From CAXBNB01 sp965267535 (GTDB lineage Bacteria > Bacteroidota > Bacteroidia > Cytophagales > Cyclobacteriaceae), in the NCBI GenBank assembly GCA_965267535.1, contig OZ254082.1, positions 1,984,001-2,048,000 of the forward strand: a DNA stretch of 64,000 bases, written 5' to 3'. Below are positions 32,512-41,592 of this stretch, in pieces (within the stretch, counting starts at the first letter, position 1; each line of letters starts with the position of its first letter). A model generated the notes under the pieces. The model did not search any database, was not told the DNA's origin, and worked only from the letters and a program-made list of their open reading frames with translations. A program made the position numbers and the translations under genes.

Positions 32512-33972
32512 TTGAACAAGAAGGTATTTATATTTTTAGGACCATTCGTGTTTTTTGTTATTCTTATTACGGGTCCTTATGGTAGTATGTCTGCAGAAGC
32601 GCATGCTGTTTTAGCCGGTACCGCCTGGATAGCCCTTTGGTGGGTCACAGAAGCTATACCCATTGCGGCCACTGCTTTGTTGCCACTGGTGTTGTTTCCC
32701 CTTACCGGAGGAATAGATATCAAAGCAACGGCTTCTGCTTTTGGTAACAAAATGATATTTCTGTACCTGGGAGGGTTTATCATTGCTATAGCTATAGAGA
32801 AGTGGAACCTCCATCGCAGAATAGCGCTCAATGTCATCTATTTTATAGGTACCGACATGCGCCGTATGGTGTTGGGTTTTATGATAGCCACTGCTTTTTT
32901 GTCTATGTGGATATCCAATACAGCCACTACAGTCATGATGCTCCCTATTGGCTTAGCTATAGTATCACAACTCAAGGATGGCAGTATAGCTCCCGATACA
33001 ATCAAGGGATTTGCCAGAGTGCTTATGTTGGGCATAGCTTATGCCTCTTCTATGGGTGGGATATCTACGCTCATAGGCACGCCTCCAAACCTTGTGCTCA
33101 CCGGAGTGGTTGAAGAGTTTTATGGGCAGGATATAGCCTTTGGAAAGTGGTTTTTGCTGGTATTTCCTGTGAGCGTGTTGCTTATTGGGTTCTGCTGGTA
33201 TTTTTTGGTAAGAGTTGTGTTTCCGCTTTCGGGCAAGGGGCTGCCCGGCGGCAGGCAGGAAATCGCTTCCCGCATTGCAGCTTTGGGAAAAATCTCTTTC
33301 GAGGAAAAACTCATACTTGTGGTGTTTGTATCTACGGCTGTCCTTTGGATTATCCGATCGTTTGCATTACAGGCTTTGCTACCGGGTATAGACGATGCTA
33401 TCATAGCAGTGTTGGGAGCTACCGTACTTTTTACTTTGCCTTCCAAGCATGCCAATGGTGAAAGGCTGCTGGTTTGGGAAGACTGTAAATCTGTGCCGTG
33501 GGGAATCATCCTGTTATTTGGAGGTGGCCTGGCCATTGCAGAAGGCTTCAAAACATCGGGTTTAGCTGTCTGGATTGGTAATCAGACTACACTGCTCAAT
33601 GGACTTTCTGTGTTACTTCTATTACTGGTCATTGTGGCTATTGTTAATTTCCTCACAGAGATCACAAGCAACCTTGCTACCACTTCTATGATTTTGCCGA
33701 TTATAGCTTCTGTGGCAGAAGTTATCGATGTTCATCCGTATTTGCTCATGTTTGGTGCCACTATTGCTGCCTCATGTGCTTTTATGCTCCCTGTGGCTAC
33801 ACCACCTAATGCTGTGGTATTTGGATCGGGGTATTTGAAGATCAGGGATATGATGAGAGCCGGTATATTACTCAATATTGTTTCTATTTTGTTCATAGCC
33901 ATTTACCTGTATATGGCTTTGCCGCTGGTTTGGGGTATACAAATAGATGTATTTCCTGCTCAGTTTAGATAG
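32512..33972 (+). CDS. SLC13/DASS family sodium-coupled transporter
   Basis: The 486-residue protein has about 12 membrane segments. It carries two internal repeats of the family's SNT signature: WISNTATTVMMLPI and TSNLATTSMILPI. GTPPNLV near residue 190 and the C-terminal ATPPNAVVF match the family as well. These transporters move dicarboxylates, sulfate or related anions with sodium. A dicarboxylate role would fit the sdh genes but is inference. The start is TTG at 32512; no ATG in frame upstream is seen. Its stop codon region overlaps one copy of the dispersed intergenic motif. Confidence 0.9.
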   Translation: MNKKVFIFLGPFVFFVILITGPYGSMSAEAHAVLAGTAWIALWWVTEAIPIAATALLPLVLFPLTGGIDIKATASAFGNKMIFLYLGGFIIAIAIEKWNLHRRIALNVIYFIGTDMRRMVLGFMIATAFLSMWISNTATTVMMLPIGLAIVSQLKDGSIAPDTIKGFARVLMLGIAYASSMGGISTLIGTPPNLVLTGVVEEFYGQDIAFGKWFLLVFPVSVLLIGFCWYFLVRVVFPLSGKGLPGGRQEIASRIAALGKISFEEKLILVVFVSTAVLWIIRSFALQALLPGIDDAIIAVLGATVLFTLPSKHANGERLLVWEDCKSVPWGIILLFGGGLAIAEGFKTSGLAVWIGNQTTLLNGLSVLLLLLVIVAIVNFLTEITSNLATTSMILPIIASVAEVIDVHPYLLMFGATIAASCAFMLPVATPPNAVVFGSGYLKIRDMMRAGILLNIVSILFIAIYLYMALPLVWGIQIDVFPAQFR

Positions 33973-34296
33973 GCTCTGAGAAAAGCTTTCATTTTACATT
34001 GAGCCCAAGTTGAGCCTGGATAGGTCCTGTTGGAGAGAAGGAAGAACGAATGATTTTTGAGACGGAAAATGTTGTAACCGGATAAACTTTTGGCAAGTTC
34101 ATCTGCTTTTGCTTGATAGTCGCACAGGCTATTTGCAGTAATAGGTTAAATCCTGCTGCTTTTCAGCCGAGTCAGTGCAAGACTTTGTTGGTGTTGTGAT
34201 TCTATTTTTTACAAGAGGCGATCATTTGTAAAGGATGCTTCTATTCAAAAATGAAATTTTGTTTAGGTTTGCACTCCGATCAACTAATGGATATTT
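33973..34296. other. Intergenic region before accA
   Basis: 324 bases without a gene. It begins with TAGGCTCTGAGAAAAGCTTT (33970-33989), a degenerate inverted copy of the dispersed motif. A TAGGTTTG -7 element at 34264-34271, 25 bases before the accA start, is the likely accA promoter; its -33 box is not recognisable. Confidence 0.5.
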
Positions 34297-35244
34297 ATGC
34301 TTCTGGAATTTGAAAAACCAATAGCCGAATTAGAAGCCAAACTGGCTGATATGAAACAACTTGCTTCTACCAATGATGTAGATGTAAATGATGCAGTGAA
34401 ATCCCTTGAAAAAAAGATTGTTGAGTTGAAAAAAGAGACTTTTTCGAATCTCACACGTTGGCAGAGGGTACAGTTGTCCAGACATCCGGACAGACCCTAT
34501 ACATTGGATTATATCTACGAAATGACGTCTGAGTTTATCGAGCTGCACGGCGATAGAAGTGTAAAAGACGATAAGGCTATGATGGGTGGGTTGGCCACAA
34601 TAGATGGGCAATCTGTAATGATCATAGGACAACAAAAAGGTAGAAATACCAAGGATCGTCAGTATCGCAACTTCGGTATGCCAAATCCAGAAGGCTACCG
34701 CAAGGCATTGCGCCTGATGAAAATGGCGGAAAAATTTGATATTCCGATCATCTGCCTGATAGATACTCCGGGAGCATTTCCGGGGCTGGAAGCTGAAGAG
34801 CGCGGACAGGGGGAGGCGATAGCACGCAACCTCAAGGAGATGTTTATGCTCACCGTTCCTGTAGTTTGTGTAATAATAGGAGAGGGTGCTTCGGGTGGAG
34901 CGCTAGGTATTGCCATAGGCGATAGAGTGTTGATGATGGAAAACACCTGGTACTCTGTGATTTCGCCAGAGTCTTGTTCATCTATCTTATGGAGAAGCTG
35001 GGATTACAAAGAGCAGGCCGCTGAAGCATTGAAGCTTACTGCTAATGATATGCTCAAAAACAAATTGATAGACGGCATAATTGATGAGCCGCTTGGTGGA
35101 GCTCATGTAGACCTGCAGGCCTCTACTTCAGCGCTCAAGACTGCCGTAATGAAAGAACTCAACGATCTGGGAAAACTTACCCCGGAAAAACGAATCGAGC
35201 AGCGAATTGATAAATTCGAAAAAATGGGTGTATTTCAGGGATAA
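34297..35244 (+). CDS. accA: Acetyl-CoA carboxylase carboxyltransferase subunit alpha
   Basis: AccA and AccD transfer carboxyl from biotin to acetyl-CoA, giving malonyl-CoA. The 315-residue protein has the N-terminal coiled segment (LEFEKPIAELEAKLADM), then IYELHGDR-type FIELHGDRSVKDDKAMMGG. DTPGAFPGLEAEERGQGEAIARNL, IIGEGASGGALGI and SVISPESCSSILW follow. Length is as usual. It supplies malonyl-CoA to fabD at 10830, although the genes are not linked. Confidence 0.97.
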   Translation: MLLEFEKPIAELEAKLADMKQLASTNDVDVNDAVKSLEKKIVELKKETFSNLTRWQRVQLSRHPDRPYTLDYIYEMTSEFIELHGDRSVKDDKAMMGGLATIDGQSVMIIGQQKGRNTKDRQYRNFGMPNPEGYRKALRLMKMAEKFDIPIICLIDTPGAFPGLEAEERGQGEAIARNLKEMFMLTVPVVCVIIGEGASGGALGIAIGDRVLMMENTWYSVISPESCSSILWRSWDYKEQAAEALKLTANDMLKNKLIDGIIDEPLGGAHVDLQASTSALKTAVMKELNDLGKLTPEKRIEQRIDKFEKMGVFQG

Positions 35245-35291
35245 TCTACTTCCCTGAATGTATGCCTGACCAGATGTAATGAACTGAAAAT

Positions 35292-35846
35292 ATGGCAAAG
35301 CTATTTTTTAAGCTGGTTTTTATCAAAATGCTGGGTTGGAAAATAGTGGGCAGATTTCCCTATGAGGAAAAGAAGCTGATCATATTGGTAGCTCCCCACA
35401 CCAGTTTTTGGGATGTTGCCGTTGGCGTTTCTGTACGTGCCATACTTCAGTTCAAGTCGCACTACCTTGTAAAGGCAGAGTTGTTCAAAAATCCCTTGTT
35501 GGCTAAATTTCTCACCTGGACGGGTGGTGTGCCCGTAGACAGAGGCAATAGAAAAGCAGATGTAGTAGGAGAGGTGGTACGTATCTACGATACCCGGGAA
35601 CGCTTTGTGTTAGCCCTGGCTCCTGAAGGTACGCGCTCCAAAGTAAAGCAACTCAAAACCGGCTTTTATCGCATTGCTAAACAAGCGCAAGTTCCCATTT
35701 TAGCAGCTGGATTCGATTTTCAGAAAAAAGAAGTTGTGTTTATGGAACCCTTTTTGCCTGGCGATGATATGGACAAAGACATGGCTATGGTGATGAACTT
35801 TTATAAAAACTTCACCGGTAAGAATCCCGCTCTGGATTTACGATAA
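35292..35846 (+). CDS. PlsC-like 1-acylglycerol-3-phosphate acyltransferase
   Basis: The 184-residue protein has the catalytic H-x4-D motif PHTSFWD (His36, Asp41), the NRG-type block GGVPVDRGN and PEGTRS (about 111-116). These define the PlsC acyltransferase family. It is shorter than typical PlsC (about 240 residues) and has no clear N-terminal membrane anchor. Such small forms are frequent in Bacteroidota. The acceptor may be lysophosphatidic acid or another lysolipid. It is 47 bases after accA and may share its transcript. Confidence 0.87.
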   Translation: MAKLFFKLVFIKMLGWKIVGRFPYEEKKLIILVAPHTSFWDVAVGVSVRAILQFKSHYLVKAELFKNPLLAKFLTWTGGVPVDRGNRKADVVGEVVRIYDTRERFVLALAPEGTRSKVKQLKTGFYRIAKQAQVPILAAGFDFQKKEVVFMEPFLPGDDMDKDMAMVMNFYKNFTGKNPALDLR

Positions 35847-35899
35847 CCCCCTTTTTTTTGTCGAAGCAAGCGAAAATCTCTTTACAAGTTAAATAAGTG

Positions 35900-35978
35900 C
35901 AAGCGCTTGTATTTATCCTTTTTACTACACAGATTTGCTGAAGGTGAAATACAGTAAGCATAAATGTGCTGTATTTCA
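35900..35978. promoter_or_regulatory. Palindrome and inverted repeat upstream of DUF1080 gene
   Basis: CAAGCGCTTG (35900-35909) is a perfect palindrome with the central CG of LacI-type operators. TGAAATACAG (35945-35954) and CTGTATTTCA (35969-35978) form a perfect 10-bp inverted repeat with a 14-base spacer. Both lie 36 to 115 bases before the start at 36015, consistent with operator and leader hairpin. No regulator gene is adjacent. Confidence 0.5.
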
Positions 35979-36014
35979 TGCTGAATGAGTCAACTATAAA
36001 CTATACTGTATATT

Positions 36015-36608
36015 ATGAAAAGGAAACTAATGATGATTTTCGTCCTGATTGCTGTGTCACAAGCTGGCTGGACGCAAAGTCCGAAGCTAAAAAAAGTGTT
36101 TAACGGCAAAAACCTGAAAGGATGGGTAGTGCCGGAAAACAATATATGGTGGAAAGCAGAGAAGGGAGTATTGTCGGTGAAAAATGGACCCGATAAAAAA
36201 GGCTCGATTCTGTGGACGGAGAAGTCTTACAGAGATTTTGTTTTTCAGTCAGATTTCAAATTTGGTGAGGGTAATGTCGATTCGGGAATCTTCCTGCGAA
36301 CAGAAAAGCAACAGATTCAGCTGGGCGTGTCAGGTTCGCTTAAGCGGGATATGACGTGTTCGCCATATATTCCCGGCAAGGGGTATCCCGTAGAGGCCAG
36401 TAACATTGCAAACCTCCTGAAGCAGACAGACTGGAACACCATAAAAATAGAGGCAAAAGGTAAAGTGTACACCGTGTGGTTAAACGGTGAGCAAGTACTA
36501 ACTTATAATGCAGAGGGTGCTATTGAAGAAGGACCGGTAGGCTTGCAGCTTCATGGCAACCGGGAAATGGCTATAGATTTTAAAAACATACGCATAGGCG
36601 AGATATAA
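36015..36608 (+). CDS. Secreted DUF1080 domain protein
   Basis: The 197-residue protein has a signal peptide (MMIFVLIAVSQAGWTQ). A single DUF1080 (3-keto-disaccharide hydrolase-type) jelly-roll domain follows. VFNGKNLKGWVVPENNIWWKAEKGVLSV, SDFKFGEGNVDSGIFLRTE, GKVYTVWLNGEQVLTY and IEEGPVGLQLHG are family landmarks. DUF1080 enzymes hydrolyse or bind 3-keto sugars in some species; activity here is unproven. It faces a convergent acyltransferase gene, 12 bases apart. Confidence 0.9.
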   Translation: MKRKLMMIFVLIAVSQAGWTQSPKLKKVFNGKNLKGWVVPENNIWWKAEKGVLSVKNGPDKKGSILWTEKSYRDFVFQSDFKFGEGNVDSGIFLRTEKQQIQLGVSGSLKRDMTCSPYIPGKGYPVEASNIANLLKQTDWNTIKIEAKGKVYTVWLNGEQVLTYNAEGAIEEGPVGLQLHGNREMAIDFKNIRIGEI

Positions 36609-36620
36609 GCCTGCTTACCA

Positions 36621-37508
36621 TCAGTCATAAACGGGCAGGTCACCTTGCCGTTTGTGCTTCCAGCGCTTGTGTGACCACAGCCAGTAGTCGGGCTGGCGCT
36701 GGATTAGTTTTTCCAGATCTTTGGCATAGTCTATTGATATCTGGTTGTCCGGCAGGTCTTTGGGGGTGAGCGAGTAAGGTTTGAATTCCAAAGTGTACTT
36801 TCCCCTACCTTCTTTTTGTATATCCAGAAAGTATACAGCCTGATTTGTCTTTTTAGCAATCCGCTCCCCACCCGTAAAAAAGGTGGTTTCCTGATGTAAA
36901 AAGTTCACCCAGAATTTATTATGCGAGGGAGCAGACTGGTCTGCACATATCCACGTCAATGTTTGTTCACCCCGCTGATGATGCCCCAAAACGGTTTTGA
37001 ATGTTTGTTGCAGAGGCAACATGACGCCACCAAACTTGGTGCGAAGAGAGTTCATATAGCTGTCAAACAGCTTGTTTTTTAGCGGTAAATACACAATCAA
37101 CAGTTTGTGCTTGAGAAAGTGGGGAGCATATACCCACCACTCCCAGTTGCCATAGTGCGTAGTAAGCAGTATTATACTTTTGCCTTCATCGTATAGCTTG
37201 TTGATCTCATCTATGTTTTTAAAGGTGACGTGCTTTTTAAAATCATTCACGTTCATACGATGCGATTTGATGATTTCAAAAATCATATCTGCAAAATGCC
37301 TGTAAAACCCCTTGGCAATGGCTTTAATTTGATCGGGTGTTTTTTCAGGAAATGAATTTTGGAGATTTTCAAAGATCACTTTTTTGCGATAGCCTACCAC
37401 TCTGTACAGCAAGAAGTAAAAACCTGTGGCCATGAGGTAAAGTATTCGCAAAGGAATGAAAGCCAGGGCTTTGAGAAAAAAAATGATGACATAATTGATG
37501 ATTTTCAT
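36621..37508 (-). CDS. LpxL/HtrB-like lysophospholipid acyltransferase
   Basis: The 295-residue protein has an N-terminal membrane segment (about 8-32). THYGNWEWW carries the H-x4-E motif of the LpxL/HtrB family (His118, Glu123), which adds secondary acyl chains to lipid A. ADQSAPSHNKFWVNFL and ITFPERFYRIRP-like positions (FFTGGERIAKK) correspond to the second block. In Bacteroidota the same family also makes other lipids, so lipid A acylation is the likely but not proven role. It overlaps no neighbour. Confidence 0.88.
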   Translation of the reverse strand: MKIINYVIIFFLKALAFIPLRILYLMATGFYFLLYRVVGYRKKVIFENLQNSFPEKTPDQIKAIAKGFYRHFADMIFEIIKSHRMNVNDFKKHVTFKNIDEINKLYDEGKSIILLTTHYGNWEWWVYAPHFLKHKLLIVYLPLKNKLFDSYMNSLRTKFGGVMLPLQQTFKTVLGHHQRGEQTLTWICADQSAPSHNKFWVNFLHQETTFFTGGERIAKKTNQAVYFLDIQKEGRGKYTLEFKPYSLTPKDLPDNQISIDYAKDLEKLIQRQPDYWLWSHKRWKHKRQGDLPVYD

Positions 37509-37647
37509 TCGACTGCTACCTTTAGGATTTCAAACCAAATGCAATCTTATCACTTCGCTGGCTCATTTCAAATCATAGCTGATTTTTTATGTGATCTTCT
37601 GTAATTCAGGAGAACTTCTGTACTATTGCCTGTGTTAGCGCATACCA

Positions 37648-37866
37648 ATGAAGATTTTGAAGAAAATAGCCATATTGCCCATATTGTTTTATCAGTATAG
37701 CATATCGCCGCTCTTTCCATCCACATGCAGGTATTCCCCCTCTTGTTCGCAATATGCCCGAGAGGCTATTGAAAAACACGGTGCTTGGAAAGGGGTAGTA
37801 CTGGCCATAAAACGAATAGCCAGATGCCACCCCTGGGGAGGCAGTGGGTACGATCCGGTACCCTGA
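37648..37866 (+). CDS. yidD: Membrane protein insertion efficiency factor
   Basis: The 72-residue protein is YidD. LPILFYQYSISPLFPSTCRYSPSCSQYAREAI and the GAWKGVVLAIKRIARCHPWGGSGYDPVP tail are the full conserved family signature. YidD aids insertion of membrane proteins by YidC. In many bacteria it lies with rnpA and yidC; here it stands alone between two convergent or divergent envelope genes. The N-terminal hydrophobic helix is amphipathic. Confidence 0.95.
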   Translation: MKILKKIAILPILFYQYSISPLFPSTCRYSPSCSQYAREAIEKHGAWKGVVLAIKRIARCHPWGGSGYDPVP

Positions 37867-37872
37867 AGGATA

Positions 37873-40332
37873 CTAGAAAGAATAGGTGAAAGAAAGCAGA
37901 AACCCTCTGGGAATTTGCAAATCCAGTGCATGCTGATAGTCGGGCTCTGGAAAATTGTAGTTGTTGAGAGGGGTGGCCACATCCATGATGTTGTAGATAT
38001 TCAGGTCAGCAGTGGCCTGTTTGCCCCATAGTTTAAACCTGTGCTGAAACCGAAGTTCGTAGTTCCAAAAGCCACCTTCACGCACACCAAATTGTCCGGT
38101 AAAAGGGTTGATGCCTTTGATGTCCTGATTCCAGAAGGCAAACTGGTTGCCCTCCGCGGAAGACTTTACCGTAAAAGAGTTGCGATTGACGGGTTGACCG
38201 TCTTTGTACTTTACCTGAAAAGCCATCTTCCATTTTTTACTCAGGTTTTGATGATAATAGATACGGACAATATAGGCTCTGTCGCTATCAAGCCTGCCGA
38301 GGTTTTGCAGGTAGGTGTTAGGATTAGCCAGGGATTCCGATAGCACACCCAGATTGTTGGTAAGTACTCCATTGCCCATAGGAGATATGCCCACTACTTC
38401 GTATGCAGTGGCCGATACATAAATGTAGGTGTTGGGCGTTTTCTTTTCCAGGTTTAGTGTCAATCCGCCATAAAACGGAGAGTTAAAGAGCCAGCCCAGT
38501 TGTTTTTTAGCCAGCTGTTGCATACGGGCTTTGTTGTCGTTTACCACCCTGTAGTTTGCCTCTTGTTGCCCATTCAGGAAAAAGACATCTTCATCGGTAG
38601 GGCTGTACGTTTCAAATGTACCCAGTGAGGAGGCGGGTTGGGTGTACTCCACAGCCCATTGGTTAGTGAATTTGCGGTATTGAGCCAGAAGCGTAAGTTC
38701 CCACCTTCGCCCCATGCGCCAGCGGGTAGCATAGTCCAGGTAGTATAAGGCTGGTTGCTTTAGGTTGCTGCTTGCGTGGTGATATTTGCCTCCTGTAGTG
38801 GTGAAAAGAGTACCCTTCTCGTCGGTTTCGTACCTGCGATTGTTATTTGCATCCAGCCAGTAGTAGGACTCACCCGATTGGTATTTATGGGATAGGAATT
38901 TAACCTGCTCTATATCAAAGGCTACCCTGCGTCTGCCCAGATTCACCGATGTAGTTGTTTTCTTGCCCAGTTGCCTCTCCACATGCATGCCTAGCTCGTA
39001 ATTGAGTGCAGTCAGGCTCTCAGGGGTGAAAATCGCTGCGTCAGCCGTCACGTTGGCTTTTAAGGCAAGTGTTGTTTTGCCACTGGTGCTCGACGTATTG
39101 TATTTTATGCCCGCAGTATTTTCTAGTATACCTGTGGCAAAAGCTTCACTGCTCCATTCGGTTACATACAGCGGAGTGAAGGGCGATAAGTTGTTTTCGT
39201 AGTACAGACTATTGGTGTAGGTGCTTTCTTTCGGAGAAAACAACACCAGTCCGTTGTACTGGTCGAAATAGAAGGATAGCTTCTCCGATAGTTTTTTTTC
39301 TCCATTAGTACTCCATATCACTTCCTGCCATTGTCCGGAAGGGTAATAAGGCTCCAGGCTTTCTCCGTCCTGATCGGCAACATTGCGAGAGAAATTAGGG
39401 ACGTTTTTGTGGATTGTTTTATGAGAGAGGTGAATACCGGTGTTGAGTTGGAGAGGGGAGTTGCCATTGCCCAATTGGCGATCAGTAGCCAAAAAAGACA
39501 GGTTGAGGTTTTTCATGTTGGCTGTTTCGTTCCTGCCATAGTAATACTGGGAAAACAGCTTGTCGCGTTGCTGGTAGGAGATGAGGTAGTCTACCTTGCT
39601 ACTTCCTATGCGTATGTCGCTATGCAGGTGAAATTGCAGGTAGTCTTCGCTATAGTAATCGTCCATAGCGATGTAATTGAAGTTGGTAAACATTCGTCTA
39701 CCGGCAGTAAAGTAGCCGTAGGTAGTGTGTTTTTCTCCCGGCAATGAAAAGTAAACCAGCCCGGCTTGTCGGGTTTTGCGACGTTCAGGTATGGGTTGCC
39801 ATGCTTTTTGAGGGCCGGAGAGATGACCGTGCATTAAGTCAGAGTACCAGTTGGTCCAGGGTACTTTGTCTCCGGCATTTCCATTGTTCCACTGGCTGTA
39901 TACATATTTGCTACGAGTGGGTGCAGAACGGAAGTCTACTCTGGAGTCTACCAATGAAAACTCAAGTGATTTGTCGAATAGCAGGGGTTTGTGCAGGCTA
40001 CCACCTGCTGCGGATAGGCTGTTTATTCGTAAGCCGTCGTAGTAGTATCGGTTCCATTTGTAGCTATAGCCTGTAAATGAAAAAGTGTAATCGTCGGGTT
40101 GGGAAAAGTTGCCGGTAGTTTCTATCTGGTAGTGAGCATTTGAATAATAGTTGTCTACAAAATGTTCCAGTGTAAACTGGTGGTATTTTTCCGAAAAAAA
40201 AGAGGAAGAGTAAGAATTGGTGTAAGTGCTAAAAAGGGAATCTGAGGGATGGTTCTGCGCTAAAATATTGCTGGTAGTACCAAATATTGAGAGCCAGAAG
40301 AAAGCAAAAGAAAGGGCGTAGGTATATTTCAT
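37873..40332 (-). CDS. Outer-membrane beta-barrel, TonB-receptor-like with reduced plug
   Basis: The 819-residue protein has a signal peptide (SFAFFWLSIFGTTSNILA). It is rich in aromatic strand-turn-strand repeats and ends in a C-terminal strand finishing LLSFTYSF, with terminal Phe as in outer-membrane barrels. DLNIYNIMDVATPLNNYNFPEPDYQHALDLQIPRGF resembles the last strands of TonB-dependent receptors. The N-terminal 150 residues lack a carboxypeptidase-D-like repeat and keep only a faint plug (YYYDGLRINSLSAAGGS). The substrate is unknown. It is convergent with yidD, 6 bases apart. Confidence 0.8.
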   Translation of the reverse strand: MKYTYALSFAFFWLSIFGTTSNILAQNHPSDSLFSTYTNSYSSSFFSEKYHQFTLEHFVDNYYSNAHYQIETTGNFSQPDDYTFSFTGYSYKWNRYYYDGLRINSLSAAGGSLHKPLLFDKSLEFSLVDSRVDFRSAPTRSKYVYSQWNNGNAGDKVPWTNWYSDLMHGHLSGPQKAWQPIPERRKTRQAGLVYFSLPGEKHTTYGYFTAGRRMFTNFNYIAMDDYYSEDYLQFHLHSDIRIGSSKVDYLISYQQRDKLFSQYYYGRNETANMKNLNLSFLATDRQLGNGNSPLQLNTGIHLSHKTIHKNVPNFSRNVADQDGESLEPYYPSGQWQEVIWSTNGEKKLSEKLSFYFDQYNGLVLFSPKESTYTNSLYYENNLSPFTPLYVTEWSSEAFATGILENTAGIKYNTSSTSGKTTLALKANVTADAAIFTPESLTALNYELGMHVERQLGKKTTTSVNLGRRRVAFDIEQVKFLSHKYQSGESYYWLDANNNRRYETDEKGTLFTTTGGKYHHASSNLKQPALYYLDYATRWRMGRRWELTLLAQYRKFTNQWAVEYTQPASSLGTFETYSPTDEDVFFLNGQQEANYRVVNDNKARMQQLAKKQLGWLFNSPFYGGLTLNLEKKTPNTYIYVSATAYEVVGISPMGNGVLTNNLGVLSESLANPNTYLQNLGRLDSDRAYIVRIYYHQNLSKKWKMAFQVKYKDGQPVNRNSFTVKSSAEGNQFAFWNQDIKGINPFTGQFGVREGGFWNYELRFQHRFKLWGKQATADLNIYNIMDVATPLNNYNFPEPDYQHALDLQIPRGFLLSFTYSF

Positions 40333-40670
40333 TGTGTAGGCATATTTAGCTTTTTATTCCTAAATAATCAAACATAGTTGTGGCAATGTCACGGAATATT
40401 TTATGAGTAGCAGAATGCCCCGAAAAGTGGGTTTTATTTTCAAGGATTACATTTTAGAATTAAACTCTCCAAAAGTTAAATTGATAGGATTTTTCCAGCA
40501 GGAAATGATCCATGTTTTGTACTTCAACCTATCGGAATGACAAACTTTTGGAGAGAACTCTACATGACTTTGTTTTAAAAGCGCAATCTCTGGTTTTATT
40601 TTAGGCTACACTTCGCCAATGGCTAAGATTAGTTAAGTTTGAGTTTTTTTAATCGTTGTAAAAAATAGAT
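40333..40670. other. Divergent intergenic region, barrel / fmt
   Basis: 338 bases without a gene. It holds a compound inverted repeat at 40465-40555 (separate entry). A TAAGTTTG -7 element lies at 40634-40641, 29 bases before the fmt start. No convincing -33 box was seen. Confidence 0.5.
40465..40555. repeat. Compound inverted repeat
   Basis: CTCTCCAAAAGTT (40465-40477) and AACTTTTGGAGAG (40543-40555) are perfect reverse complements. Inside, GATAGG (40483-40488) pairs with CCTATC (40528-40533). The element is 91 bases long and sits in the shared upstream region of two divergent genes. Confidence 0.7.
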
Positions 40671-41579
40671 ATGAAGGTAGTGTTTATGGGAACGCCTGAG
40701 TTTGCAGTTCCCAGCTTGCAGGTTTTGGTGGAAAATGGAGTAGATGTGGTAGGCGTAGTGACAGCACCGGACAAGCCTCAGGGCAGAGGCAAGAAGCTAC
40801 GAGGGTCTGCCGTAAAAGTCTATGCAGAGGAGAAAGGGCTTACTATTTTGCAACCGACAAATCTTAAATCTGAGGCGTTTGTAGAAGAACTGAGGGCGTT
40901 AGAGGCAGATCTGCAGGTTGTAGTGGCATTTCGTATGTTGCCGGAGGTAGTGTGGAATATGCCTCCAAAGGGTACATTCAATTTGCATGGCTCGTTGTTG
41001 CCACAGTACCGGGGTGCAGCTCCCATCAATTGGGCGATTATCAACGGCGAAAAAGAAACAGGAGTGACCACTTTTTTTCTAAAACATGAAATAGATACCG
41101 GCAATATATTGTTTCAGGAAAAAGAACCTATTTTGCCCGAAGACAATGTAGGAACCGTATACGAGCGATTGATGCACAAGGGGGCGGAGCTGGTACTAAA
41201 AACGGTAAAAGCGATAGCCGATAATGCCTACACCCTGACAGCCCAGCACGACGATGGTGCGCTGAAAAGTGCTCCCAAGATACATAAATCTACTTGCGAA
41301 GTGAATTGGAACTTGACAACCCGTCAATTGATCGATTTTGTGAGAGGATTGTCGCCGTACCCTGCAGCATGGACGGAGATCAATGGAAAAAAGTATAAAC
41401 TATACAAGCTGGAAGCCTCTGAGCATGCTGCGCAGGGAAAGCCGGGAGAGTGGGCAATACCGGATAAGCAGACTATTGCTGTGAAAACCGCTGACGGATG
41501 GGTGAACTTAGCTGAGCTACAGCCCGAAGGAAAGAAAAGAATGCTGGCCGAGGATTTTCTCAGAGGCAACACCATATAA
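40671..41579 (+). CDS. fmt: Methionyl-tRNA formyltransferase
   Basis: Fmt formylates initiator Met-tRNA. The 302-residue protein begins KVVFMGTPEFAVPSLQ, with the catalytic core NLHGSLLPQYRGAAPINWAI and the later FLKHEIDTGNILFQE. The C-terminal tRNA-binding domain begins with ARPYPAAW-like SPYPAAWTEING. Length is standard. It starts 13 bases upstream of the next gene's start after its own stop at 41577-41579, forming an fmt-folA unit. Confidence 0.96.
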   Translation: MKVVFMGTPEFAVPSLQVLVENGVDVVGVVTAPDKPQGRGKKLRGSAVKVYAEEKGLTILQPTNLKSEAFVEELRALEADLQVVVAFRMLPEVVWNMPPKGTFNLHGSLLPQYRGAAPINWAIINGEKETGVTTFFLKHEIDTGNILFQEKEPILPEDNVGTVYERLMHKGAELVLKTVKAIADNAYTLTAQHDDGALKSAPKIHKSTCEVNWNLTTRQLIDFVRGLSPYPAAWTEINGKKYKLYKLEASEHAAQGKPGEWAIPDKQTIAVKTADGWVNLAELQPEGKKRMLAEDFLRGNTI

Positions 41580-41592
41580 ATCAAGGAACAAA

